Assembly: GCA_003153435.1 (NCBI GenBank)
Contig: PLYR01000137.1
Coordinates: forward strand, 20,356 to 84,355
Length of the DNA: 64,000 nucleotides
Reading direction: 5' to 3'
DNA from: Bacteroidota bacterium
Lineage (GTDB): Bacteria > Bacteroidota > Bacteroidia > Palsa-965
The notes under the pieces were generated by a model. That model saw nothing but the letters and a program-made list of their open reading frames with translations, had not been told where the DNA came from and did no database searches. Below, piece by piece: positions 17,635 to 24,835 of the stretch. The position numbers and the translations under genes were made by a program. Each line of letters starts with the position of its first letter. Positions within the stretch are counted from its first letter, which is position 1.

Positions 17635-18306
17635 AGCTTCCATTTGCTATGCGTAAGCTGCTGTACCACCTTCTTAAGCTTCCATACCATTTTCGTAAGC
17701 TTACGTATGAACTATGGAAGCTACTAAACTACTTTCGTAAGATGCCAAACTGTTTTCTTAAGCTTACGTAGGACAGATGGAAGCTTCCAAACCATTTTCG
17801 TAAGCTGACGTCTGACCTATGGAAGCATCCAAACTACTTTCATAAGCTGCCATACCGTTTTCTTAAGCTAATGAAGTAACTCCTTAAGCTTCCAAACTAC
17901 TTTCAGTAGCTTACAAACCACTTTTGGAAGCTGCTGTACCGTTTTCTACAGCTTAAGCCTGAACAATGGAAGCTTACGAAAGTGGTACAGTAGCTTAAAG
18001 GTTTACTTTCTCAGCTTCCGTAAACACTTTCACAGTTACCGAAAGCACTTTCTCCGCTTTAGCAGGGGGTGCATGAGCTTATAAAAAGGGTACAACAGCA
18101 AATGAAGTTACTTTCTTAAGTAACGGAAACACTCTTTGAGTTTATGCACCTCCTTCATTAACTTAGAAAAGCACTTTTTCAGCTTCCGTTTTCACTTCAT
18201 TAACTGAAAGAAGAACTTTCTCAGCTTCCATTTTCACTTCATTAACTGAAAGAAGCACTTTCTCGGTTTCCATTTTCACTTCATTAACTGAAAGAAGCAC
18301 TTTTTC
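17635..18306. repeat. Array of 32 degenerate 21-base units in strict register
   Basis: Cut at 17635 + 21n, the sequence falls into 32 units with no insertion or deletion. Most begin AGCT. A typical unit begins AGCTTCCAAAC and ends TTTCGTA. Units diverge strongly, yet the phase holds exactly: the unit at 18181 is number 27. Some units read as the reverse complement of others (for example 17971, AGCTTACGAAAGTGGTAC). Unit junctions are often 12-base palindromes (CGTAAGCTTACG, TGGAAGCTTCCA), giving six HindIII-type AAGCTT sites. From 18139 the pattern becomes a 42-base repeat with three near-identical copies (18181, 18223, 18265). All six frames have stops. It fills a convergent gap between two genes. 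Confidence 0.92.
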
Positions 18307-18402
18307 TTCTGAAGCAAAACCTACCGTACAAAGTAGGTATCCTGAATTGGCGAAAGAGAAGCACAGATAACCAAGCGCTTAGCGGTTTGTTTTCCGACGC
18401 TG

Positions 18403-19176
18403 TTAATTGGCATGCATAGCTGCAACAGGCTTACTCAATTGTTTCAAAATAAAACTTGGGAAGAAACGGCTCATAAATCTCAATTGACTCGATTGGCCCG
18501 GGCATATTTCAAATTTATTATTGGCAAATCCCTCCAGAAAAGCTGCCACCATTTTATCAACCGGCATTAGTGTTACATCCTTTAGGTCTGATTCCTTGAA
18601 ATTCTTAATCAAATCTGTTGCAGTTGCAGGAGGAGCAAGCTCAAAAACCTTAACATCGGTGTTCCTCAATTGCTCCCGGAGCGACAATGAATAAGAATGT
18701 AAGGCAGCCTTGGTGGCGCAATATACAGGAGCAATCGCCAGAGGCACGAAAGCCAACCCGGAAGAAACAGCTACGGTAGCAGCATTTTTGTTTTTCTTTA
18801 ACAACGGAAGAAATGTATCATTTATCCAGATGGTTCCTTTCAGATTAATATCAATTTCCTTGGTTAATTCGCCTGGCGATAATTTGTGGTTTTGCAAGTT
18901 GATAGTCTCCATAACCCCTGCATTGTTAATCAATACATTGAGTGCAGGATAATCCTTTGCTATCTGATCATACAGTTTCTTTATATCATTCGCATTACTC
19001 ACATCGCTATTGATGGTTATAACTCCTTTCAATTCATTTTTTACTTTCTGCAACTTCTGATCGTTACGACCGGTTATAATGACGGTATTATTTTTCTTCA
19101 GAAACTCTTTGGCCATCTCATAGCCTATTCCGCTGGAGCCGCCGGTTATTAAGATTGTGTTGCCACTTATATTCAT
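18403..19176 (-). CDS. Short-chain dehydrogenase/reductase (DltE-like)
   Basis: The 257-residue enzyme has the classical SDR motifs: the NAD(P)-binding TGGSSGIG at 11-18, LINNAGVM, S138/S139, and the catalytic YCATK with Y152 and K156. The ITGRN after the second strand fits an NADP-preferring enzyme. It resembles the DltE-type oxidoreductases that are common in Bacteroidota; the substrate is unknown. There is a hydrophobic C-terminal region (FMSRFFPSFILKQL) that may touch the membrane. It stands alone with its own promoter at 19216-19246; the 21-base array lies beyond its stop. Confidence 0.9.
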   Translation of the reverse strand: MNISGNTILITGGSSGIGYEMAKEFLKKNNTVIITGRNDQKLQKVKNELKGVITINSDVSNANDIKKLYDQIAKDYPALNVLINNAGVMETINLQNHKLSPGELTKEIDINLKGTIWINDTFLPLLKKNKNAATVAVSSGLAFVPLAIAPVYCATKAALHSYSLSLREQLRNTDVKVFELAPPATATDLIKNFKESDLKDVTLMPVDKMVAAFLEGFANNKFEICPGQSSQLRFMSRFFPSFILKQLSKPVAAMHAN

Positions 19177-19215
19177 AGGATTATGTTTTTAGTTTTAGTT
19201 TTTTTATTCTTTCCT

Positions 19216-19246
19216 CAAAGATACGATGGACGAGAGGATTCCCCAA
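19216..19246 (-). promoter_or_regulatory. Promoter of the SDR gene
   Basis: On the reverse strand TTG (19246-19244), 20 bases, then TATCTTTG (19223-19216). This matches the Bacteroidota consensus TTG, 17-23 bases, TAnnTTTG. The ATG at 19176 gives a leader of about 35 bases. Confidence 0.65.
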
Positions 19247-19313
19247 AATTCATTGTTAATCTACCCCAATTTAGACCCGTCCAAATAATAAGGGGCTTCC
19301 AGCAGTGTTTTAA

Positions 19314-19625
19314 TTACATTAGATAAGCTGTTTTAGGATGTTTGTACCCCATTTTCTCTATGGTGCCGGTTAGCATTAGCTTTAAGGCTTTCTTACCCAT
19401 TGTTGTTTTGAAGTAGCTCTCTCGCCTTCTCGCATCCTCTTCAAAAAGATAATATTCACAAAAAATGAGCTGCAATGGCCTTCTGTATCTGGTACTGATG
19501 TTCTCACCCGCGTTATGACTTTTTAAGCGGACTTCAAGATTGGATGTAAAACCGGTATAAAGCAGGTGATCTGACTGACTGAATAGGATATAAACACAGA
19601 ATGGAAGAGGGCCTGCCATATTCAT
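19314..19625 (-). CDS. GIY-YIG domain protein (UPF0213 type)
   Basis: The 103-residue protein is a single GIY-YIG domain: CVYILFSQSDHLLYTGFT supplies the two-strand signature (YIL, YTG), followed by R in LEVRLKSHN and a glutamate-containing helix (EEDARRRESYFK). Small proteins of this type may be DNA-repair or structure-specific nucleases, but the function is not established. ATG 19619 two codons in is an equal alternative start. A TAAATTTG box lies at 19642-19649. A second, different GIY-YIG protein is at 28476-28772. The palindrome nest starts about 80 bases upstream of this gene. Confidence 0.85.
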   Translation of the reverse strand: MNMAGPLPFCVYILFSQSDHLLYTGFTSNLEVRLKSHNAGENISTRYRRPLQLIFCEYYLFEEDARRRESYFKTTMGKKALKLMLTGTIEKMGYKHPKTAYLM

Positions 19626-19641
19626 TTGTTTTGAAACTGAA

Positions 19642-19649
19642 CAAATTTA
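19642..19649 (-). promoter_or_regulatory. -7 promoter box of GIY-YIG gene
   Basis: Reverse-strand TAAATTTG matches TAnnTTTG and lies 17 bases before the first ATG of the GIY-YIG gene. No clear TTG is found at the right distance upstream. Confidence 0.45.
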
Positions 19650-19703
19650 AAGCTGCTGGGAGAGAAAGGAAATTGAAATTTATGAGCGATTTGACGTTCA
19701 TGC

Positions 19704-19962
19704 GGCTTAGCCTCCACCCTAAAGCGAAAATCCCCAAAGCGCCAAAGGCGCAAAGGGGATTTTCTGCTTTAGGGGTGGAGGCGGGCGGATTAGCTTCGCT
19801 GATCCGGGAGGGGGGTGCCTACTGCAATCCGTTCAAATCTCCGGCCTTCGGCCAGGTCTTTTTCTTTCCTGTCGCTTATGAGTCTGCTTACGCAGTCTCA
19901 ACGCGCCAGAAAAGAAAAATCCCTCTCTGCCTTCGGCAGAGGGGGATTTGAACGGATTGCAG
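19704..19962. repeat. Nest of palindromes beside tmRNA
   Basis: Several inverted repeats are packed in 260 bases. First, GCCTCCACCCTAAAGC at 19710 pairs with GCTTTAGGGGTGGAGGC ending at 19782, continued inward by AAAATCCCC/GGGGATTTT and GCGCC/GGCGC. Second, ACTGCAATCCGTTCAAATC (19821-19839) pairs perfectly with 19945-19963. Inside it are hairpin GGCC-TTC-GGCC, a 13-base stem 19860-19872/19907-19919, an apical hairpin near 19879-19900 and CTCTGCC-TTC-GGCAGAG (19925-19941). The whole could fold as a branched element. Reading frames through it are side effects of the symmetry. The inner part may also terminate the tmRNA. Confidence 0.75.
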
Positions 19963-20324
19963 TGGAGTCGGGCGGATTCGAACCGCCGTCCAAACAAGGA
20001 ATTAATATGCCTTCTACATGCTTAGCTTTCTTTTGGTTTTCGACAAGGCTTGGCAAGGAAGCGGGCCATGAACTTGCTTAGCTCCTTGATCTCGGTTTGT
20101 AAGCGGAGCTTTACGAACCTATCCCGGCATTTGTGATGCTCCGATCCGGACGCCGCTAGGAGTAGCTTCCGGGGGAACAAAGCTAGTTAAGACTGAGTCT
20201 TAAGCAGCAAGGGCGTAGTTAGACTCGCCGTTTGTAGTTTGAGAGTTGATATTAGCGTGCCATATTCCCAACGCACGGCATGCTTACACACTAACCGCGC
20301 TCGCTGTCAAAACCTGTCGACCCC
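19963..20324 (-). ncRNA. ssrA: tmRNA (transfer-messenger RNA)
   Basis: The reverse strand begins GGGGTCGACAGGTTTTGAC (20324 downwards) and ends in a T arm, GGTTCGAATCC, and CGACTCCA (19963). The 5' GGGGUCG pairs with the 3' CGACUCC to form the acceptor stem. The tag frame at 20200-20229 reads G-E-S-N-Y-A-L-A-A-stop, the usual Bacteroidota pattern ending in ALAA for protease recognition. The resume codon is GGC after ACTACAAAC. CCA is not encoded (CTG follows), so it must be added after transcription. Length is 362 bases. It rescues stalled ribosomes together with SmpB, which is not in the window. Confidence 0.97.
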
Positions 20325-20339
20325 AGTGGTGTAGCTTTA

Positions 20340-20347
20340 CAAAGATA
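20340..20347 (-). promoter_or_regulatory. -7 promoter box of tmRNA
   Basis: Reverse-strand TATCTTTG matches TAnnTTTG and lies 15 bases before the mature 5' end of the tmRNA, which fits a short precursor leader. No matching TTG was found at 17-23 bases. Confidence 0.55.
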
Positions 20348-20412
20348 GTGAAAAATGGAAAGAAACAGAACGAATCATCCTCCTAGATACTGTCTTCTCT
20401 TTACTAAATTCT

Positions 20413-20420
20413 TACCTTTG
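20413..20420 (+). promoter_or_regulatory. -7 promoter box of zinc-ribbon protein gene
   Basis: TACCTTTG matches TAnnTTTG and lies 20 bases before the ATG at 20441. The divergent tmRNA promoter is about 70 bases away. Confidence 0.5.
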
Positions 20421-20440
20421 TAACCATTAAGAGAGATTTT

Positions 20441-20689
20441 ATGAGGTGCCTTGCCTGTTGGAAGAAAGTCAGTCCCTTTTCATACCGCTGCCCCGAATGC
20501 GGGGAAGTAATCTGGTCTAATTATTTTAAAAGGTATTGGAAACTGCTGATTTTCGTTTTAATGATTATCATCATCGGTATCATTTATCACTTTGCCACTC
20601 CTAAAGGAGAAGATTCAATCCCAATGCCTCCTCCTCCGCAAGAGCCTACTTCAGCGTTAATGCACCTCCCTCCTGCTCCTCTTACCTGA
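20441..20689 (+). CDS. Small zinc-ribbon membrane protein
   Basis: An 82-residue protein. Cysteines C3, C6, C17 and C20 (MRCLACWKK and YRCPECGE) form a CxxC-x10-CxxC zinc ribbon. Residues 33-50 (LLIFVLMIIIIGIIYHFA) form one membrane helix and a proline-rich tail (PPPPQEP) follows. The ribbon would face the cytoplasm. No family was recognised and the function is unknown. It has its own promoter box and converges on the DUF1569 gene, whose stop lies 10 bases beyond. Confidence 0.75.
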   Translation: MRCLACWKKVSPFSYRCPECGEVIWSNYFKRYWKLLIFVLMIIIIGIIYHFATPKGEDSIPMPPPPQEPTSALMHLPPAPLT

Positions 20690-20698
20690 TCTTTTTAC

Positions 20699-21139
20699 TC
20701 AGGCTCCAAATTGTACCAGGTGATGGTCGAGGTGTTTATACTGACTCTGCCCCCATTCTTCATCACTAAGCAATCCAAAGAAAGGATGGTTCTTATCGGA
20801 TACATTGGCCGGGGTAAACTTGTTGATTAGGTTCAACAAATCTTCTTTTTGTGTATCGAACACTTCTTGTGTGTCTATTTTAAATTCCTTTGGAGTGTAA
20901 CCGTTTTTCTTAAAGGGCTTGGGGCCGATTACGCCAGTCTTAATCATTGGACCAAAGATCTTGCTCATCAAGGTCCGTTTGGGTTTGGGATTGGTCAGTG
21001 CCACATGCAATGGCATGGTGCTGTGTTTGAACATCTGGGCTACCGTCATCGTTCCCCATTGTGGTTTGGAGGAGGCGCTGAGGGTATTAAATCGTTTGAT
21101 AATTTCTGCTTTATCAGCGGGGTTGAAGAGGTTTTTCAT
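20699..21139 (-). CDS. DUF1569 family protein
   Basis: The 146-residue protein fits DUF1569, a DinB-like four-helix family: WGTMTVAQMFKHSTMPLHVAL near the start and HPFFGLLSDEEWGQSQYKHLDHHL near the end. The histidines in these two blocks probably bind a metal, as in DinB proteins. The biochemical role is unknown; some relatives use bacillithiol- or thiol-type chemistry. It stands alone, with a TATTTTTG promoter box at 21176-21183. Confidence 0.85.
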   Translation of the reverse strand: MKNLFNPADKAEIIKRFNTLSASSKPQWGTMTVAQMFKHSTMPLHVALTNPKPKRTLMSKIFGPMIKTGVIGPKPFKKNGYTPKEFKIDTQEVFDTQKEDLLNLINKFTPANVSDKNHPFFGLLSDEEWGQSQYKHLDHHLVQFGA

Positions 21140-21175
21140 GTTGTTCTTGCTAAGGGTTAATGATGCCTAAATTAG

Positions 21176-21183
21176 CAAAAATA
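21176..21183 (-). promoter_or_regulatory. -7 promoter box of DUF1569 gene
   Basis: Reverse-strand TATTTTTG matches TAnnTTTG, 36 bases before the ATG at 21139. No TTG at a suitable distance. Confidence 0.4.
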
Positions 21184-21221
21184 ACAGAAAAGCCTTCTTA
21201 CCGATTAGAGGAATGAAGGGT

Positions 21222-22469
21222 TCATTCTCCTCTTTTTAAAGTAATCACGGTGATCTCCGGCCAGATTCCTACTCTGCCTGGAAAGCCCAGAAAGCCGAAT
21301 CCGCGGTTGACATAGAGGTAGCGTTCATTTTTCTTATACAAGCCCGCCCATCGTGGATAACGGAACTGGATCGGTGAAAACTTCAACCCCTTGAATTCAA
21401 ATCCGAATTGCATCCCGTGTGTATGGCCTGAAAGGGTAAGATGGATATGATCGGCTCCATCCACCACCTGCTCTTCCCAATGTGAAGGATCATGAGAAAG
21501 CAGAATCTTAAAACTTTCCGGATTTGTTCCTTCCATCGTTTTCTTGAGATCCCCGTATTTGGCAAACCGTCCCCCTCCCCAATTCTCAATACCCAGCAGT
21601 TCGATGTAGGCATCTCCTTTTTCCAGCCTCAGGTTCTCATTCTTCATCAGGTTAAATCCAATCTGCTCATGGACTTCTCCAAGCCTCAAAAGGTTTTCCT
21701 CTTTGTGTAAAGGAGAAGGCCAGGACACATAATCTCCATAGTCGTGGTTGCCGAGGATGGAATACTTACCCATGTGTGCATCGGTCTTATTGAATACTTC
21801 AATCCAGGGAATCATTTCCGCTGCGCTGTTGTTTACCAGGTCGCCTGTGAAGAAGATTACATCCGATTTCTGAGTGTTGATCAGCTCCACCGCTTTGAGT
21901 ACCTCTTTACGGTTACCGAAACTACCGGCATGCACATCGGATATCTGTGTAAGACTGAATCCGTCAAATTCTTTTGGAAGATCAGGGAAGCTCAGCTCTA
22001 TGCGGTGGACTTTATATCTGTACTTACCCCTGGTGATCCCATACAGGATCACTCCCATCATCAATAAACTGCAGAGCAAAGTCACCTGATCATAAAGAGG
22101 GCTGCGGGACTGAATTACAAAACCGGAACCTGACTGAATGATCCAATGAAGTCCGGCCGAGATGAATCGAAAGATATCTTCCAGGAACAACAGTATCCCG
22201 TACAGGAAACCTGGAACTAGCACCAGAATAAAGGACACGCCCAGTATCTTGGTGATCCCCGGAGACCTTTTACGGCTAATTAATGCAAGTGCGAGTGCAG
22301 GGATTAAAATAGCCTGTGGAATCCAGAAAGCAACAAGAGCTATATGACGGAAGGCTGGGTTAAAACCAACAACGGCAGCGGAGACCCCTGTATAAAGATA
22401 TAAGCCAAGGCTTCCAAACAAAATAAAAACAATAGCCAGGATAATGGGAACCCTTGCGGAAGCATTCAT
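21222..22469 (-). CDS. Membrane metallophosphoesterase (YkuE/YaeI-like)
   Basis: The 415-residue protein has four or so N-terminal membrane helices (about 8-155) and then a calcineurin-like phosphoesterase domain. The metal ligands are visible in order: ISDVHAGSF, FFTGDLVNN, LGNHDYGDY, LLSHDPSHW and LSGHTHGMQFG. Relatives in this family hydrolyse phospholipid or UDP-sugar pyrophosphate bonds at the membrane, such as UDP-diacylglucosamine or glycerophospholipids; the substrate here is not defined. It lies 43 bases after the barrel-tipped gene at 22513 on the same strand and could be the third gene of the sigma-factor operon. Confidence 0.88.
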   Translation of the reverse strand: MNASARVPIILAIVFILFGSLGLYLYTGVSAAVVGFNPAFRHIALVAFWIPQAILIPALALALISRKRSPGITKILGVSFILVLVPGFLYGILLFLEDIFRFISAGLHWIIQSGSGFVIQSRSPLYDQVTLLCSLLMMGVILYGITRGKYRYKVHRIELSFPDLPKEFDGFSLTQISDVHAGSFGNRKEVLKAVELINTQKSDVIFFTGDLVNNSAAEMIPWIEVFNKTDAHMGKYSILGNHDYGDYVSWPSPLHKEENLLRLGEVHEQIGFNLMKNENLRLEKGDAYIELLGIENWGGGRFAKYGDLKKTMEGTNPESFKILLSHDPSHWEEQVVDGADHIHLTLSGHTHGMQFGFEFKGLKFSPIQFRYPRWAGLYKKNERYLYVNRGFGFLGFPGRVGIWPEITVITLKRGE

Positions 22470-22512
22470 ACTTAATCAGACGAATGAGGACAGAAAATAT
22501 TTTAAATCGGGA

Positions 22513-23952
22513 TCAAAAATGATAAACCAGGCCCAGACTCAGACCATAAGCATAAGGATAGGATTTTACCTCAGTATTATAATTGATAGGGGTCAGAGAT
22601 CCACGGAATGAAGGATCGAAAAGGAGGCTATAATGCTTGCTAAACTGATACTGAGCTCCCAGACCCATATGGAAGCCCATATTCACCCGGTGTATCCCAT
22701 CAAGGGAGGTGATGGTACAAAGCTGCTCACTACCTCCTCTGTTCGGAACTTCCACTTCAAGAGTCTGACCGATGAGATAATCGAAGGAGACTCCTGCATA
22801 TACATGAAAGCTGATTTTTTTTACTGCAAAGTTATACTGGAGTGTAACTGGCACTGAGATAAACCGAAGTGATTCTGTAGAGAATGACCGAAGCGATAAG
22901 CTATCTTTGGATACCAGGTTGTGCCCGGAGACATTTGGCAGAGACGCATCCCCGGCAGAAGTGCACAAGGTATACTGCATACTGCCATCATCCGCTTGTT
23001 CAGGGTGAACAACGGAAGGAGTAATTTTTTGAGCATAAGAGCTGTAATTAACTCCTGAAAAAATGGTCCAGTGCTTGTTCAGATCATATCCCACTTTCAC
23101 TGCTGCAGTGTACGAAAAAGCAGCCTTTTCACGCCCGCTGAAATCATCATCTGCATCAGGCCTTGTATCATGATCCGAGTCATGATCGGCGGTAAGCAGG
23201 TGACTGGACATTTCTGGTGAGAAGAGCACCGTAAAAGATAATCGGGATTTCAACGGTAGTGGTGAGGGGTTCGTTGAAGTTGATGTCGAATTTGGAGCTT
23301 CTGTCGAAGTTGTAGTTGTAGTTGCTGTTGCTGTTTCTCCTCCAGTTATGGTTGTGGTTACTGCTTCTCTTGCTGCTTCTCTTGCTGTTTCTATTTCTCT
23401 TGTTTCTGATGCTGTTTCATTAGAAGTAGGCGCGACTGCAGTAATTGGGAGTTCTGGATTCGAGGTTCCGAAAGTTGAACTTGCAGCACCTATCATTGAA
23501 TTGGGAGTAATCTTTTCAGTCGAAGATCCTGAAACAGCGGAGCCTTCAGAAGGGTCTGCTTTAGAAGCGATGTAAGTATGGACAACAGGAACAGGAGAAG
23601 TATGAATGGAGCGATTGCTCTGGTCATTTGAAGGAGTGGTGCTGGTAGAAACGATTAAGTTGTTCTTATCATTCACTGCAACTGGGCTTACATCGGAAAT
23701 TGGAGAAGAAGTGGCAACTTTCGTTAAGGATGTGGGCTGGACAAGGAACTGATATCCTCCGGCAAACACAAGAAGTAACGCCAATGAAACGGTTAGAATC
23801 CGGTAACGGGTAACTTTTTGCTTATAAAAATTAAGCTGGCGCTTATCTAACTTAGCATCCAGCGTATTCCAGGCATTTTCAGACGGAAAGATCTCCTCGT
23901 TCTCGATGGAATCGCGGAAGATATGATCTATATCGTCGTTAAGTTCTTTCAT
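22513..23952 (-). CDS. Anti-sigma-like protein tipped with a beta-barrel
   Basis: The 479-residue protein has a short acidic N-terminus (DDIDHIFRDSIENEE), one membrane helix (about 50-70, ILTVSLALLLVFAGGYQFLV), a linker of about 160 residues rich in Ser, Thr, Ala and Glu, and a C-terminal barrel-like domain (about 235-479, LSFTVLFSPEM to the last residue F in LSLGLVYHF). The ATG overlaps the ECF sigma gene stop by one base (TAATG), which is the usual place for the anti-sigma factor. It may tether the sigma factor at the inner membrane while the end sits in the outer membrane. No zinc anti-sigma motif is seen. Confidence 0.78.
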   Translation of the reverse strand: MKELNDDIDHIFRDSIENEEIFPSENAWNTLDAKLDKRQLNFYKQKVTRYRILTVSLALLLVFAGGYQFLVQPTSLTKVATSSPISDVSPVAVNDKNNLIVSTSTTPSNDQSNRSIHTSPVPVVHTYIASKADPSEGSAVSGSSTEKITPNSMIGAASSTFGTSNPELPITAVAPTSNETASETREIETAREAAREAVTTTITGGETATATTTTTSTEAPNSTSTSTNPSPLPLKSRLSFTVLFSPEMSSHLLTADHDSDHDTRPDADDDFSGREKAAFSYTAAVKVGYDLNKHWTIFSGVNYSSYAQKITPSVVHPEQADDGSMQYTLCTSAGDASLPNVSGHNLVSKDSLSLRSFSTESLRFISVPVTLQYNFAVKKISFHVYAGVSFDYLIGQTLEVEVPNRGGSEQLCTITSLDGIHRVNMGFHMGLGAQYQFSKHYSLLFDPSFRGSLTPINYNTEVKSYPYAYGLSLGLVYHF

Positions 23953-24530
23953 TATTCATTCGAGGCTTTTGCCTGCTTTAAACTCTTTTCAACTTCCCTG
24001 CGCAATATGGCCCTGGCATCAAACAGATTTGATTTCGACGTACCTTCTGAAATCCCAAGTCTTTCCGCAATCTCTTTGTGTTTTAATCCCTCAAATGCGT
24101 AGAGGTTGAAAACCATTCGATAACCTGAAGGTAAATCCTGCACCAACTGAATAAGCTCTTTTACTGCCATATCCCCTAGAATGTCTGTAGTTGAAAAATC
24201 AACTTCCTTCATCTCATCCACACTGTAAGAAGCATAAAGCAATCCTTTCCTCCTGAATTTTTCGATGGCCGTGTTAACCATGATCCTTCGGATCCACCCT
24301 TCCAGAGAGCCTTGGTTTCTGAATTTATGAAGGTTTTCGAAAACCTTCAGGAAAGATTCAATAAGGGTATCTTCTGCCTCCTCCCTGCTTTTGGAATACC
24401 GCATACATACGTTTAGCATCTTCGGAGCAAAAATCTTGTATATCTCGTTCTGTGCAGTCCGCTCACCCTCAATACATTTGCCTATAAGGGCTTCCAGGTT
24501 CTCTTCGCTTGAACTTTTCCTCTCTGACAT
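23952..24530 (-). CDS. ECF-type RNA polymerase sigma factor
   Basis: A 192-residue sigma-70 family member of the ECF type. Region 2 is NEIYKIFAPKMLNVCMRYSK through GWIRRIMVNTAIEKFRRK, and region 4 is LPSGYRMVFNLYAFEGLKHKEIAERLGISEGTSKSNLFDAR, a helix-turn-helix for the -35 element. There is no region 1 or 3. It is co-translated with the membrane protein at 22513. A TAATTTTG box at 24569-24576 precedes it. Its regulon is unknown; a palindrome at 24726-24742 lies upstream. Confidence 0.93.
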   Translation of the reverse strand: MSERKSSSEENLEALIGKCIEGERTAQNEIYKIFAPKMLNVCMRYSKSREEAEDTLIESFLKVFENLHKFRNQGSLEGWIRRIMVNTAIEKFRRKGLLYASYSVDEMKEVDFSTTDILGDMAVKELIQLVQDLPSGYRMVFNLYAFEGLKHKEIAERLGISEGTSKSNLFDARAILRREVEKSLKQAKASNE

Positions 24531-24774
24531 AAAAGATGTTATTACACTGTAAATGGTTGGGGGATAAACAAAATTATTAAAGCAATCGGATTCTTTAGTT
24601 TTTTAATGGATTAATTAGGGCTTGATTTCAAAGATCTGTCTTTTCTCATTCCGAAAAAAGGCCCGTTTTAGCTGGATATTCAGTCAGACTTCTTTAAAAA
24701 CTAGTCCTTGACCTTATCACATATCTAATTGAAATTCAATTAATCAGTCCATTTATCAGGTTTTACAAAATAGA
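24531..24774. other. Upstream region of the sigma-factor operon
   Basis: This AT-rich stretch holds the sigma-gene box TAATTTTG (reverse strand, 24569-24576) and a 17-base palindrome, TAATTGAA-A-TTCAATTA (24726-24742). With the following terminator, the gap between coding sequences is 305 bases. Nothing else was recognised. Confidence 0.5.
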
Positions 24775-24817
24775 AAACCCGGATCATTTCGGCTAAATGC
24801 CAATCTAATCCGGGTTT
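24775..24817 (-). terminator. Terminator of the T9SS cargo gene
   Basis: On the reverse strand AAACCCGGAT (24817-24808) pairs with ATCCGGGTTT (24784-24775), with an inner hairpin (CATTT/AAATG). A short pyrimidine tract (TTCTATTTTG) follows. It begins 18 bases after the stop of the gene at 24836. Confidence 0.75.
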
Positions 24818-24835
24818 AAGGCCAGGCGTAAGAGT

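Noticed and set aside
17635-18306. CRISPR array
   Set aside because: Units are contiguous, only 21 bases long and degenerate, without constant repeats alternating with unique spacers; no cas gene is present.
19775-19806. tRNA gene
   Set aside because: Only a fragment like a 3' end (GGATT and CCTCCAC) can be seen; no D-arm, anticodon arm or acceptor partner is found. Treated as a repeat of the tmRNA end.
19601-20081. Reading frames of 88-116 residues across the palindromes and the tmRNA
   Set aside because: The frames run through the palindromes and tmRNA in both strands; their symmetry explains them. No family or ribosome site was seen.
23280-23420. Triplet-repeat expansion on the forward strand (GTTGTAGTTGCTG-like)
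   Set aside because: It is the codon image of the Thr/Ala/Glu linker of the reverse-strand gene, not an independent repeat.
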